Below, one piece after another: positions 55,460 through 64,000 of a stretch of DNA of 64,000 nucleotides. This DNA comes from Desulfovibrio sp. TomC (GTDB lineage: Bacteria > Desulfobacterota > Desulfovibrionia > Desulfovibrionales > Desulfovibrionaceae). The stretch lies in NCBI RefSeq assembly GCF_000801335.2, contig NZ_JSEH01000002.1, positions 124,001-188,000 of the forward strand, read 5' to 3'. A program made the position numbers and the translations under genes. Position 1 is the first letter of the stretch. Each line of letters begins with the position of its first letter. The notes under the pieces were generated by a model. It did no database searches and was not told the origin of the DNA. It saw nothing but the letters and a program-made list of their open reading frames with translations.

Positions 55460-56896
55460 ATGGATTTGCGCGAGCTAGGGACGATGCTGCGTGAGGAGCG
55501 GGAGCGACAAGGCCTGTCTCTCGACACTGTGGCCGATAAGATCAAGATATCGCGATCCTGTCTTGCCGCCATCGAAGAGGGCAACGAACGTGCGTTGCCC
55601 CATCCGGTGTATGCCAAGGGGTTCATCAAAAACTACGCCAAGATTCTTGGCGTGGATCAGGACGAGTTTACAGCACAGTTATCAAGCCTTTATCAGCTGG
55701 AAGAGCCGGGACACGGCCGCGAGAGCACGCTGAACGCCGATATTGCGGACGAGGATTGCGGCTGTTCCATGCGTTCCGACGCACCTCGGCCGCCGGTCAA
55801 ATTGCTGGCCCTGGGTGTGGTTGGCCTCTTGCTCGTGGTGGGTATCGTCTGGTTTGTGCTGCGCGCGGTCTTTTCCACTTCCCAGGGCGAAGCGCCGGAT
55901 ACGCCGGCGGCTCTTTCCGGTGCATCCGCCAAACCGGCCTCGCCGCCTGCCCTGGAATCCGCCGCGCCAGCGCCGGTTGTTGCGCCAGCGCCGGTCTTGC
56001 CGGCTACGCCACCGGCTCCTGCGGTTCCGGTCGCGGTGACGCCCACGGTGCCGGCCCCTCCCGGTGTTGGTCCGACGCCTGCCGAGCCGGCCAGACCGGC
56101 CCAGGAGACGCCCCAGAACGGGGCGTTGACCCTTGAGGACAAGGCCACCCAGGATATTGCCGTCAGCGGTCCCACCGCTCCGGTTCCGGCCGTGCCGTCG
56201 GCTCCTGAAGCAGCCCCGACGGCTCCGGCCGCGCCGACCCAGGCGGCGACAGCTGCGACCAAGACGTTTACCGTGGGCGAATCCGGCCCCCATGTTGTCG
56301 CCATCGTGGCCAATGAACGCTGCTGGCTGCAGGCCGGGGCTGACGGCGGCTCCATGCACGAGACCATGTTGGAAAAAGGCGACACCTTCACCGGGCGCTT
56401 CGCCGACTATCTCCTGGTGCGCCTGGGGAATGCCGGCGCGGTGGAAATCCATTTCGACAATAAGCTCTACCCGCTGCAGGCCGGCAAGGGGTCGGTCAAA
56501 ACCCTCAAATTCGTTGCCAAAAAGACGGACGCGGCCTCGCCTGCTCCGGTTGGGGCCGCACCGGTGACGACCCCACCGCCTGCAACCACTTCAGCTGCAA
56601 CCACTTCGGCCGTGCCTGCTGTTGCGGCGGTCCCTCAAACCCCGGTCGCCGAGGGGACGCCGGGCGGGAAGACCGTCGAGGTTTTCGGTCAGGACGGCAG
56701 TTGGGTCATTGTCAGCCCGGATAAGGCTCCGTCCAAGGAAATCTACGTCAAAAAAGGCCAGAGCATCAGCTTTCCCTTTAACGAGAAAATCGAGATCAAA
56801 CTCGGCAATCCGAGCAGCGTCGTCTTTCGCTACGACGGCAAGGAGACGCCGGTCAGCACCGAGAAGGGCGGCAGTAAGATCATCCGCTTCCCGTAA
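55460..56896 (+). CDS. RodZ-like HTH membrane protein with two DUF4115-type domains
   Basis: The 478-aa protein has an N-terminal cytoplasmic HTH (LGTMLREERERQGLSLDTVADKIKISRSCLAAIEEGNERALPHPVYAKGFIKNYAKILGV), one membrane helix (LLALGVVGLLLVVGIVWFVLRAVF, about 113-137) and a Pro/Ala linker. Two periplasmic beta domains follow, at about 270-355 and 405-478, each ending in a KxLKF or KIIRF strand. RodZ links MreB to the envelope; the second beta domain is an extra compared with usual RodZ. GAGGAG precedes the ATG. Confidence 0.85.
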   Translation: MDLRELGTMLREERERQGLSLDTVADKIKISRSCLAAIEEGNERALPHPVYAKGFIKNYAKILGVDQDEFTAQLSSLYQLEEPGHGRESTLNADIADEDCGCSMRSDAPRPPVKLLALGVVGLLLVVGIVWFVLRAVFSTSQGEAPDTPAALSGASAKPASPPALESAAPAPVVAPAPVLPATPPAPAVPVAVTPTVPAPPGVGPTPAEPARPAQETPQNGALTLEDKATQDIAVSGPTAPVPAVPSAPEAAPTAPAAPTQAATAATKTFTVGESGPHVVAIVANERCWLQAGADGGSMHETMLEKGDTFTGRFADYLLVRLGNAGAVEIHFDNKLYPLQAGKGSVKTLKFVAKKTDAASPAPVGAAPVTTPPPATTSAATTSAVPAVAAVPQTPVAEGTPGGKTVEVFGQDGSWVIVSPDKAPSKEIYVKKGQSISFPFNEKIEIKLGNPSSVVFRYDGKETPVSTEKGGSKIIRFP

Positions 56897-57065
56897 TCTC
56901 GTTTGCGATGCCGCGGCGCGGCTTCAAGGCTGCTTTGATGCTGGAGATTGTCGCCCCGATCAGGCGGTTGCCGTTTGGTCGGGGCGAAACATGTAAGGTT
57001 GGCTGTGATGCCGCTTTTCCGGGTTACCTGGGACCCGCGGCTGGCCCAAGGATGCGCGCAACGGC

Positions 57066-57812
57066 ATGGAGTTTTGCGAACAGGCCCTGGTGCTGACCGT
57101 ACGACGGTTTCGGGAAATCGACGCCTGGGTGCGGCTGTTGTCGCCGGTGCGTGGGGTCTACACCGCGTTCGCCTTCGGGGGCATGAAAAGCCGCCGCCGG
57201 TTCCTGGGCTGTCTTGATCCGCTCAACCACGTCCGGTTCAAGGTGCGGCGTTCGGGCTACAAAGGCTACCACTGCCTGACCGAAGGCCGCCTGCTCGACG
57301 CCCCAAGCCAGCTGCGCGTCAATCCGCAGCGCCTGGGCATGGCTGTCAATTGTTTGAAATTTTTTGAGGCCGTGCCCGTCAGTTCCCAGGGCGCGGCTGA
57401 GGCATATGGCCTGGTGCGCGCGATGCTGGCGGCTTTGGACGGCGCGGAGGCTCCGTCGCCTCTTTTCCCGTTGCTGTTTCGGGCCAAAATGACGTTTCTC
57501 CACGGCCTGATGCCCGAGTGCGGCGTCTGCGCGGCCTGCGGCGGCACGCTTGGCCGCGGGGCCGTGTGCCATGTGGAGGAAGGCAAGATTTTGTGCCCGG
57601 ACTGCCGGACCGCCACGGTGGGCGGGGTGCGTCTGCCCCTTGGCTGTGAGGCGCTTTCGCTCCTGGAAGCGGCCGTGGGACAGAGCCCGGCCTGCTGGGT
57701 CAGCTGTCGGCCCGAGCCGGCGGCGGCCCGGGAGTTTTCCCGGGCGGTGGACCTGCTTGTGCGCTATCACATGGGATTGGCCTGGGAACAGGGCGGATTC
57801 GTGCGGGCTTGA
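57066..57812 (+). CDS. recO: DNA repair protein RecO
   Basis: The 248-aa protein has an OB fold (ALVLTVRRFREIDAWVRLLSPVRGVYTAFAFGGMKSRRRFLGCLDPLNHV) and a helical C-domain with a zinc finger (CGVCAACGG...CHVEEGKILCPDC). It loads RecA with RecR on SSB-coated gaps. It lies between the RodZ-like gene and glyQ in the same direction. Confidence 0.93.
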   Translation: MEFCEQALVLTVRRFREIDAWVRLLSPVRGVYTAFAFGGMKSRRRFLGCLDPLNHVRFKVRRSGYKGYHCLTEGRLLDAPSQLRVNPQRLGMAVNCLKFFEAVPVSSQGAAEAYGLVRAMLAALDGAEAPSPLFPLLFRAKMTFLHGLMPECGVCAACGGTLGRGAVCHVEEGKILCPDCRTATVGGVRLPLGCEALSLLEAAVGQSPACWVSCRPEPAAAREFSRAVDLLVRYHMGLAWEQGGFVRA

Positions 57813-57902
57813 TCCGTCCGGAAGGCGCACCTCGGGCCGCATACCCCAACGCATCGCCGCGCCCGGCCCGGCTGGCGGCGAAACCTTGAAATTGGAGCGA
57901 GC

Positions 57903-58775
57903 ATGTATTTTCAGGATGTCATCTTGACGCTGCAAAACTTCTGGGCCAAATCCGGCTGCCTCGTGGTCCAGCCCTACGACAGCGAAGTCGGCGCCGGCAC
58001 CTTCAATCCGGCCACATTTTTCCGGGTCATCGGTCCCGAACCCTGGAAGGCTGCTTATGTCCAGCCTTCCCGCCGCCCGACCGACGGCCGTTACGGAGAA
58101 AATCCCAACCGCCTGCAGCATTATTACCAGTTCCAGGTGATCCTGAAGCCCTCGCCGGACAACATCCAGGACCTCTACCTGCAAAGTCTGGCCGCGATCG
58201 GACTTTCCGCTTCGGACCACGACGTGCGCTTCGTCGAAGACGACTGGGAATCCCCCACCCTTGGGGCCTGGGGCCTGGGCTGGGAAGTCTGGGTCGACGG
58301 CATGGAAGCCACCCAGTTCACCTACTTCCAGCAGGTGGGCGGCATTGATCTGTCGCCGGTATCCGTAGAGATCACCTATGGCCTGGAACGCATTACCATG
58401 TATCTGCAGCAGAAGGATTCCGTCTACGATTTGGACTGGAACGAGGACGTGACCTACGGCCAGGTGTTCCAGCGCGGCGAATACGAGCATTCGCGCTACA
58501 ATTTCGAGGAATCCGACGCGGCCATGTTGCTGGCTCATTTCAATGCCTGCGAAAAGGAATGCAAACGGCTGTGCGAACTGGGCCTGCCCTGGCCGGCCTA
58601 CGACTACTGCTTGAAGTGTTCCCACGCCTTCAACATGCTTGAAGCCCGGGGGGCCATCTCCATCACCGAGCGCACGGGCTATATCGGCCGGGTGCGCAAT
58701 CTGGCCTCCTCCCTGGCCCGGCTTTACGCCGCCCAGCGCACGGAACTCGGCTATCCTCTTCTGAATAAAAGCTAA
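57903..58775 (+). CDS. glyQ: Glycyl-tRNA synthetase alpha subunit
   Basis: The 290-aa protein ([85 protein letters not shown], known family opening) is a class-II catalytic subunit of the heterotetrameric enzyme. It forms glycyl-adenylate and, with GlyS, charges tRNA-Gly. Confidence 0.97.
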   Translation: MYFQDVILTLQNFWAKSGCLVVQPYDSEVGAGTFNPATFFRVIGPEPWKAAYVQPSRRPTDGRYGENPNRLQHYYQFQVILKPSPDNIQDLYLQSLAAIGLSASDHDVRFVEDDWESPTLGAWGLGWEVWVDGMEATQFTYFQQVGGIDLSPVSVEITYGLERITMYLQQKDSVYDLDWNEDVTYGQVFQRGEYEHSRYNFEESDAAMLLAHFNACEKECKRLCELGLPWPAYDYCLKCSHAFNMLEARGAISITERTGYIGRVRNLASSLARLYAAQRTELGYPLLNKS

Positions 58776-58787
58776 AGGACGCAAGCC

Positions 58788-60881
58788 ATGTCCCATTTTT
58801 TGTTTGAGATCGGATTTGAGGAAATGCCGGCCCGGTTCCTCTCGGGCTTGACCGACGAGGTGAAAAGCCTGTTTGCCGAGGCCCTGACCCAGGCCAAGGT
58901 CGCATGCGGCCCGGTGGCCGCCTTTGCCACGCCGCGCCGGCTGGTGGTGAGTGTGGCCGACATCGCCGCGCGCGCCCGCCAGGAAGAGGAAGTCGTCACC
59001 GGTCCGCCCGAGCGGGTGGGCTACGACGCCTCGGGCAACCCGACCCCGGCTGCGGCCGGCTTTGCCAAGGGCCAGGGCTGCGACGTGGCCGACGTCTTTG
59101 TCATGGAGACGGGCAAGGGCCGGTATCTGGCTTTGCGCAAAAACACCGGCGGCGAGGCCACCCTGGACCTCTTGCCCGGCATCTGCCTGGAAGCCGTCAA
59201 GAAGCTTTCCTTCCCCAAGCGGATGCGCTGGGGCAGCCGGGAGTTTGCCTTTGGTCGGCCGGTGCACTGGTTTCTGGCCCTCTTCGATGACACGATTGTG
59301 CCCTTTGAACTCGACGGCATCGTTTCCGGCCGCCAGACCCGGGGCCAGCGCATCATGGGTCCCGGCCCCTTTGACGTGCCAACGGCGGCGGACTATTTCA
59401 CCATCATCCGCGACCAGGGCAAGGTCGTCCTCGACGCCCGGGAACGCGAAAGCATTGTGCGCACCCAGGCTGAGGCCCTGGCCAAGGAAGCCGGCGGCAC
59501 AGCGGTCATCAGCCCCTCGCTGCTGGTCGAAGTGACGGGCCTGACCGAGCATCCGGTGGTGCTTATGGGCCAGATCGACCGCAAGTTCCTGGATGTGCCC
59601 CGCGAAGTGCTCATCACCAGCATGGAGAGCCACCAGAAGAGCTTTGCCGTGGAAGACGGCAAGGGCGGCTTGCTCCCCGTGTTTCTGACCACGCTCGGCC
59701 TCGTCCCGGGCAATGTCGAACTGGTGCGCCGGGGCTGGCAGCGGGTCTTGACCGCCCGGTTGGAAGACGCCCGGTTTTTCTGGGAAGCCGACCTGGGCAC
59801 CGATCTTGAGACCTGGCACAAGAAGCTTGAGAGCGTCGTCTTTCTGGCCGGGCTTGGCTCCATGCGCGACAAATCGCGTCGGCTGGAGCGGTTGTGCGGC
59901 GTCATTGCCGAGAAGGCCGGCAAGCCCGAGATCATGCTCGAAGCCTCCCAGGCCGGCGGGTTGGCCAAGGTGGACCTCGTGTCCGACATGGTGGGCGAAT
60001 TCGCCGAGCTGCAAGGCATCATGGGCGGCATCTACGTACGGCGCAAAGGCCAGTCCAAGACCGTGTCCCGGGCCGTGGCCGAGCAGTACCTGCCGGCTGG
60101 TCCCGACAGCCCCGTGCCGGCCAGTCTGGCCGGAGCCATTTTGTCGATCGCGGACAAGGCCGACACCCTGGCCGGGTGTTTCGGCCTGGACATGGCCCCC
60201 ACCGGCGCGGCCGACCCGTACGCCCTGCGCCGGGCGGCCCTTGGCATCTGCCGCATCGTGATCGAACATGATTTGCGCCTGGATCTCATGGAACTGCTGC
60301 AAGGGGCCATCGACGGTTACAGCGACGTCAAGTTCAAGGTGGATCGCACCCACGTGCTGGCCAAGCTGCTCGACTTCTTCGGCCAGCGCCTCAAGGCGTA
60401 TTTCGCCGGTCAGGGCTACGACACCCTGGTGGTGGAGGCGGGCATTGGCGCGTCCTATACCGATATCGCCTCCCTGGCCGCCCGCATGGCTGCCCTGGCC
60501 ACCTTTGCCGCCAAGCCGGATTTCGGGCAGGCGGTGTTGACCTTTAAACGCGCGGCCAACATCATCCGCAAACAGGGCGTCGGGGCCGGAGTGCCGCTGA
60601 CCGGGACGATCAAGGCCGAGCTCTTGGAAGAGCCGGCGGAGAAGGACCTGGCGACGGTCTGCACGGATGTGTTCCCCCGCTTTGATGCGCTGTTTGCAAG
60701 CGGCGACTACGCTGCGGTGCTCGAACTGCTCTATGAGCTGCGGCCGTCTGTGGACGCCTTTTTCGACAATATCATGGTCATGTGCGACGACATGGATATG
60801 CGGCTTAACCGCCTCAATCTGCTTAAATCGTTGGTTGACCGTCTGGGCCGGGTGGCGGATTTCGCCGCCTTGCAGGTCTAG
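58788..60881 (+). CDS. glyS: Glycyl-tRNA synthetase beta subunit
   Basis: The 697-aa protein (MSHFLFEIGFEEMPARFLSGL...; FATPRRLVVSV; RFGR-like RPVHWFLALFDD; ESHQKSFAVED) is full length, including the C-terminal anticodon-binding DALR-type domain. It follows glyQ by 12 bp. Confidence 0.97.
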   Translation: MSHFLFEIGFEEMPARFLSGLTDEVKSLFAEALTQAKVACGPVAAFATPRRLVVSVADIAARARQEEEVVTGPPERVGYDASGNPTPAAAGFAKGQGCDVADVFVMETGKGRYLALRKNTGGEATLDLLPGICLEAVKKLSFPKRMRWGSREFAFGRPVHWFLALFDDTIVPFELDGIVSGRQTRGQRIMGPGPFDVPTAADYFTIIRDQGKVVLDARERESIVRTQAEALAKEAGGTAVISPSLLVEVTGLTEHPVVLMGQIDRKFLDVPREVLITSMESHQKSFAVEDGKGGLLPVFLTTLGLVPGNVELVRRGWQRVLTARLEDARFFWEADLGTDLETWHKKLESVVFLAGLGSMRDKSRRLERLCGVIAEKAGKPEIMLEASQAGGLAKVDLVSDMVGEFAELQGIMGGIYVRRKGQSKTVSRAVAEQYLPAGPDSPVPASLAGAILSIADKADTLAGCFGLDMAPTGAADPYALRRAALGICRIVIEHDLRLDLMELLQGAIDGYSDVKFKVDRTHVLAKLLDFFGQRLKAYFAGQGYDTLVVEAGIGASYTDIASLAARMAALATFAAKPDFGQAVLTFKRAANIIRKQGVGAGVPLTGTIKAELLEEPAEKDLATVCTDVFPRFDALFASGDYAAVLELLYELRPSVDAFFDNIMVMCDDMDMRLNRLNLLKSLVDRLGRVADFAALQV

Positions 60882-60963
60882 CGGCGGCTTAAACTGCTTG
60901 ACAGGGTTGGGCCTTTGATTTAGCAAACCCTGCTTCAGCGAACATTTCACGGAGGAACGATCC

Positions 60964-61233
60964 TTGGCCAATCATAAATCTGCCATCAAGCGGCATCGTC
61001 AAAACCTCTTGGCTCGGGCTCGTAACCGGGCGGTCAAGACGCGTGTGCGTAACGTCATCAAGGCCGTGCGCGCCGCCCTGGTTGGCGGGGATGTTGCCAC
61101 TGCCGAAGCGGCCCTGCTCACCGCCACCAAGGTGCTGGACAAGGCTGCCACCAAAAAGATCATTCACTGGAAGGCTGCGGCGCGGAACATCTCGCGCCTG
61201 ACCACGGCCGTCAACAAGACCAAGACGGCCTAG
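60964..61233 (+). CDS. rpsT: 30S ribosomal protein S20
   Basis: The 89-aa basic protein ([35 protein letters not shown]...) starts at TTG 60964 with GGAGGAA upstream. TTG starts are well known for S20, where they serve autoregulation. A strong terminator follows. Confidence 0.96.
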   Translation: MANHKSAIKRHRQNLLARARNRAVKTRVRNVIKAVRAALVGGDVATAEAALLTATKVLDKAATKKIIHWKAAARNISRLTTAVNKTKTA

Positions 61234-61257
61234 CTTTCCGGTATTCTTGGCTTTTCC

Positions 61258-61290
61258 AAAGCCCGCTGCGGTGTTCCGTAGCGGGCTTTT
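61258..61290 (+). terminator. Intrinsic terminator of rpsT
   Basis: GCCCGCTGCGG (61261-61271) pairs with CCGTAGCGGGC (61276-61286) with one G-U and extends by AAA/TTT, followed by TTTT. Confidence 0.9.
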
Positions 61291-61468
61291 GGTGTTTTTC
61301 CCGGCGGGGCCAGCCTTGGCGCGTGGGGTCGGACGGCCGGCCAGGGCAGCCGTTGCCTGGGGGTGGGTCTTGTGTGCGGCTGTGGCTACGGGGCTGGCGA
61401 GAGGCCATCCGGTTGTCGGGGCTGCCCCCGGGACCGGCTGACAGGGAGACCGGCCTTGGGCTATGCTG

Positions 61469-61564
61469 GGCGTTGCCCGGTCCTGGCGTCTCGGCGCGGG
61501 CTGGTGTTTACGGGGTGGGGTCGATTGTCCCCTGCGCTATGGGTGGCGTTGCCCGGTCCTGGCG
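61469..61564. repeat. Short direct repeat in the gap after rpsT
   Basis: The 20-mer GGCGTTGCCCGGTCCTGGCG occurs at 61469-61488 and 61545-61564, each preceded by a CTATG-like word. The 350-bp gap otherwise holds only the rpsT terminator and the ribosome site of the next gene. Purpose unknown; it may be a local slippage duplication. Confidence 0.6.
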
Positions 61565-61583
61565 ACCGGTCTGGAGGGTCTTT

Positions 61584-62120
61584 ATGGCACATGTGCTTTG
61601 GCTTCTGGTTGGCGTGCTGGCAGTGGTGGTTTTGGATCTGGGAGCAGGCCTGTCCGGACAGACGGCCGTGGCCCTGGCCTTGGGGCAGGGCGGGTATCAC
61701 CGGGCGGCAACCGAGGCCGAAAAGACCCTGGACCGGGTGCTGCGGCTGTCGGAAAAAGACCCCGATCTGGTTGCATTTCTCCTGGCTACGCCGCAGTACA
61801 AGGCCAGGGCCGGCAAGGACTATGGGCGGTATGTAACGCCCCGGTTGCGCACGGACTTGGCGGCCCTAGAGCGGGCGACCGTTGCCGAGAACTGCCAGGG
61901 CAAGTATCTCGACGGCGAATTGTGCGGGCTGGATTACAATCCATTGACCTGCGCCCAGGACCTGGCTGACGGGGCGTATCTGTACCAGACGGCGTCCTCT
62001 GGCGACGGCCGGGCGGAGATCAGTTACAAGTGGCCGGGCGAGAAAGACAGTCTCGGCCGTTTTACCCTGGTCCAGGACGGCGGCGTGTGGAAGATTGATG
62101 CAGTGACCTGCCTGCCCTAG
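61584..62120 (+). CDS. Exported hypothetical protein (DUF3828-like)
   Basis: The 178-aa protein has an N-terminal hydrophobic signal or anchor (AHVLWLLVGVLAVVVLDLGAGLSG), then a helix-rich domain and a C-terminal strand pair ending FTLVQDGGVWKIDAVTC, as in small periplasmic DUF3828-type proteins. Three Cys could form disulfides. GGAGGG supports ATG 61584; the open frame upstream of it is non-protein-like. Confidence 0.7.
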   Translation: MAHVLWLLVGVLAVVVLDLGAGLSGQTAVALALGQGGYHRAATEAEKTLDRVLRLSEKDPDLVAFLLATPQYKARAGKDYGRYVTPRLRTDLAALERATVAENCQGKYLDGELCGLDYNPLTCAQDLADGAYLYQTASSGDGRAEISYKWPGEKDSLGRFTLVQDGGVWKIDAVTCLP

Positions 62121-62255
62121 CCCGGGGCAGAGAGGGGCAACGCATCCCTCCTTCGTTTGGCTGGGAAGCGGGCAGCGCCGGTCTTGTCTGGCGTGACATT
62201 TGGGCGACCGTTGCCTGAAATCGTGTGTTTGTGAAACGAGCGTGTGTGCCCACCG

Positions 62256-62828
62256 ATGAAGACCTTCATTGTCTCGGATATTTACGGCCTGACCCCGGTA
62301 GTTGAGGCCTTTGCCGGGCAGCTTGACCGGCAGGCCGTCGTCCTCTCTCCGTGGGACGGCGAGGGCTGCCCCTTTGCCACGGAACAGGAGGCGCACGCGG
62401 CTTTTGTAGCCGGCGAAGGCGTGGCCGGGTTTGCGGCCAGGGTTACGGCGGCGGCGGGGGGGGAGCCGGCTTTTCTGGTGGGCTTTAGCGCCGGGGCCAC
62501 GGCGGTCTGGCTGCACGCGGCCGGGGCGGGCTGCCATCCGGACAGCCGGGCCGTGCTCTTTTACGGCTCCCGGATTCGCAACCATCTTGATGCGCGGCCG
62601 CGCTGCCGGGTGCAGGCGATTTTTGCCGAGGTCGAAGCCGCGTTTGACCCGAAGACGATCATCGCGCGGATGGCATCGGAGAATGTTGCCGTGCATATCG
62701 GGCCAGGGGCGGCCCATGGTTTTATGAACCCGCTGTCGCCGGGGTACTGTGAGGATTTTTTTCGAAAGTATAGGGAGATGGTGCGACAACAATACGTGGG
62801 CTGGACGCGCCGCCATGGGGCAGGTTAA
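62256..62828 (+). CDS. Alpha/beta hydrolase (dienelactone-hydrolase-like)
   Basis: The 190-aa protein has the nucleophile elbow GFSAGA (Ser about residue 86), a FYGSRIR strand and AHGFMNP, with the expected catalytic His near residue 160. The acid is probably in the VEAAFDP region. It is short for the fold and lacks a cap domain. Substrate unknown. ATG 62256 was chosen over 62244 to match the strand start (MKTFIVSD). Confidence 0.8.
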   Translation: MKTFIVSDIYGLTPVVEAFAGQLDRQAVVLSPWDGEGCPFATEQEAHAAFVAGEGVAGFAARVTAAAGGEPAFLVGFSAGATAVWLHAAGAGCHPDSRAVLFYGSRIRNHLDARPRCRVQAIFAEVEAAFDPKTIIARMASENVAVHIGPGAAHGFMNPLSPGYCEDFFRKYREMVRQQYVGWTRRHGAG

Positions 62829-62921
62829 GCGCCGTGGCGCTTGTGCGCGACGTTGCGGCTCTTTAGATGTGGTTTTGTTCTGGGCGCTTGAGGCACCGCA
62901 GGGAAGTCCCAACGGCCTGGA

Positions 62922-63965
62922 TCAACCAAGGCGCAACCGTGCCTTTCCGTCCTCTTCCTCGACCACCCGCCCAATGACCGCCGCCAGATCGCCGGCATCT
63001 TCCAGCATCTGTCGGGCCGCCGCCACTTTCTCTTCCGGCACGGCCAGCACCAGCCCGCCGGACGTCTGGGCGTCGAAGACCAGATCGCAGCGGATGGGGT
63101 CCAGCCCGGCCGCCATGGCAACCGTGCCGGCGCAGTAGCGCTTGTTGGCGAAACTGCCGGCCGGCAGCATCCCATAGCCGGCCAGTTCCACGGCTTGCGG
63201 CAGGAACGGAATGTCGGCCAGCCGCAATTCCACGGCAACCCCGGACGCTGCCGCCATCTCCAGCACATGACCGCCCAGGCCAAATCCCGTCACATCCGTG
63301 GCCGCCTTGAGACCCAGTTCCCGGATCACCCGGCCGCCAGCGGCGTTCAAGCGCCCGGCCCAGGTAAATAAGAGCTCCTCCAGCGCAACTTTGTCGCCGA
63401 AATCGCCCTTGATAGCCGTAGCGATGACGCCGGTGCCGATGGGTTTGGTCAAAAGGAGCACGTCGCCGGGAACAAGGCCCGTGTTGGAGGCGAAATGGTC
63501 GGCATCGACCAGCCCGGACACGGCCAGCCCGTACTTGATCTCCTTGTCCTCAACGCTGTGCCCGCCGGCCGGCACGGCCCCGGCTTCCAGCACCGCATCC
63601 AACCCGCCGCGCAGGATTTCCCCCAAAATAGCGGTGTCCATGGTCTTGGCCGGAAAACAGACGATGTTCATGGCCGCCAGCGGCACCCCGCCCATGGCGT
63701 AGACGTCGGACAGGGCATTGACCGCGGCGATGCGTCCGAACTTGTAGGGATCGTTAACGATGGGCGTGAAGAAGTCCACCGTCTGCACCAGCCCCCGGCC
63801 GTCTGGAAGACGCACTATGGCGGCGTCCTCGTTGACTCCCTGGCCGGTGAGCAGGCGCGGATCGGAAATATGGGGCAGGCCCCGCAAGACAGCTTCCAGG
63901 TCCCCTGGAGCGATCTTGGCCGCTCAGCCGGCGGCGGTGACGGTCTTGACCAGTTCGACGGTCAT
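62922..63965 (-). CDS. selD: Selenide, water dikinase (selenoprotein; in-frame UGA at codon 14)
   Basis: Conventional reading gives only a frame from 63887, missing the catalytic N-terminus. Reading from ATG 63965 gives MTVELVKTVTAAG, then TGA (63924-63926), then AAKIAPGDLEAVLRGLP. The UGA falls exactly at the catalytic Cys/Sec of SelD (G-[C/U]-x-x-K), and a SECIS-like hairpin follows at 63892-63911. The product is then 347 aa, the usual SelD length, with the ATP-grasp-like AIRS folds intact (DVTGFGLGGH, DAQTSGGLV). It makes selenophosphate for Sec-tRNA. GGAG lies 5 nt before the ATG. Confidence 0.93.
63892..63911 (-). promoter_or_regulatory. Candidate SECIS element of selD
   Basis: On the minus strand TCCAGG-GGA-CCTGGA forms a perfect 6-bp stem, extended by GC/GC around a bulged A. 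The stem begins 12 nt after the UGA and the loop is about 20-23 nt from it, within the spacing of bacterial SECIS hairpins. Confidence 0.7.
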
Positions 63966-64000
63966 TGTTGCTCCTCTTTCTCCTGGGTGATGGCCAGCAA
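63962..64000 (-). CDS. 3' end of an upstream gene overlapping selD
   Basis: A frame open to the window edge ends LLAITQEKEEQQ with TGA at 63962-63964, overlapping the selD ATG (ATGA). Only 12 residues are visible, so the product cannot be named; a selenium-metabolism partner would be expected by context. Confidence 0.45.
   Translation of the reverse strand: MLAITQEKEEQQ

Noticed and set aside
57024-60971. A 1315-codon open frame on the minus strand opposite recO-glyQ-glyS
   Set aside because: It is a shadow of three well-conserved plus-strand genes; its translation is Gly/His/Gln-rich without any domain. High GC makes long antisense frames common.
62922-63887. selD as an N-terminally truncated pseudogene
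   Set aside because: The missing N-terminus is present in the same frame across a UGA at the known Sec position, with a SECIS-like hairpin.

Overview
The window looks like a chromosomal segment of a high-GC sulfate-reducing deltaproteobacterium of the Desulfovibrio/Solidesulfovibrio type. The evidence is a clostridial/archaeal-style nif operon (nifH-nifI1-nifI2-nifD-nifK-ferredoxin), a molybdopterin oxidoreductase, a selD gene read through an in-frame UGA as selenocysteine, and the housekeeping gene orders mutS2-dnaG-rpoD and mfd-(SurA-like)x2-RodZ-like-recO-glyQ-glyS-rpsT. The species is inference; no database was searched.

Layout. 1-3.7 kb: 3' part of a PAS histidine kinase, a molybdopterin oxidoreductase and an ABM-fold protein. 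3.7-5.2 kb: a strikingly AT-rich island holding one TIR-HEAT protein, a likely NAD-consuming immune effector. 5.3-10.5 kb: the nif operon on the minus strand, behind a near-consensus sigma-54 promoter at 10502-10517, an IHF-like site and a pair of repeated ACAAAATTGT boxes; a perfect 20-bp hairpin separates nifK from the ferredoxin gene. 10.9-15.3 kb: tex and small genes (SRPBCC, LolA-like, a zinc-ribbon peptide).

15.36-30.77 kb is an integrated element of about 15.3 kb in a tRNA-Arg(CCG) gene. It is bounded by a 65-bp direct repeat of the tRNA 3' part and has a tyrosine integrase next to the intact tRNA. Its left arm is a run of seven antitoxin/HTH genes with only one RelE-like toxin. Its immunity region has two copies of a structured, terminator-ended RNA in front of a truncated Rha gene and an AntA antirepressor, arranged like the P1 c4-icd-ant locus. 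It then carries a truncated DnaB helicase, a large terminase, a lysis cassette that includes a patatin phospholipase, and portal, staple-like and scaffold-like genes. I see no major capsid or tail genes, so it is probably a decaying prophage or a satellite.

30.8-64 kb is core genome: a diguanylate cyclase, glycosyltransferase, rsmA, HU, rpsU-yqeY, mutS2, dnaG-rpoD, LOG protein, beta-CASP RNase, infA, M29 aminopeptidase, cheW, mfd, two SurA-like proteins, a RodZ-like protein, recO, glyQS, rpsT, an alpha/beta hydrolase and selD. The most interesting items are the c4-like RNA pair, the lysin start codon buried in an intrinsic terminator, the antitoxin array with its recombination scar, the TIR-HEAT island, the selenocysteine selD, and a RodZ-type C-terminal domain shared by a SurA-like lipoprotein.
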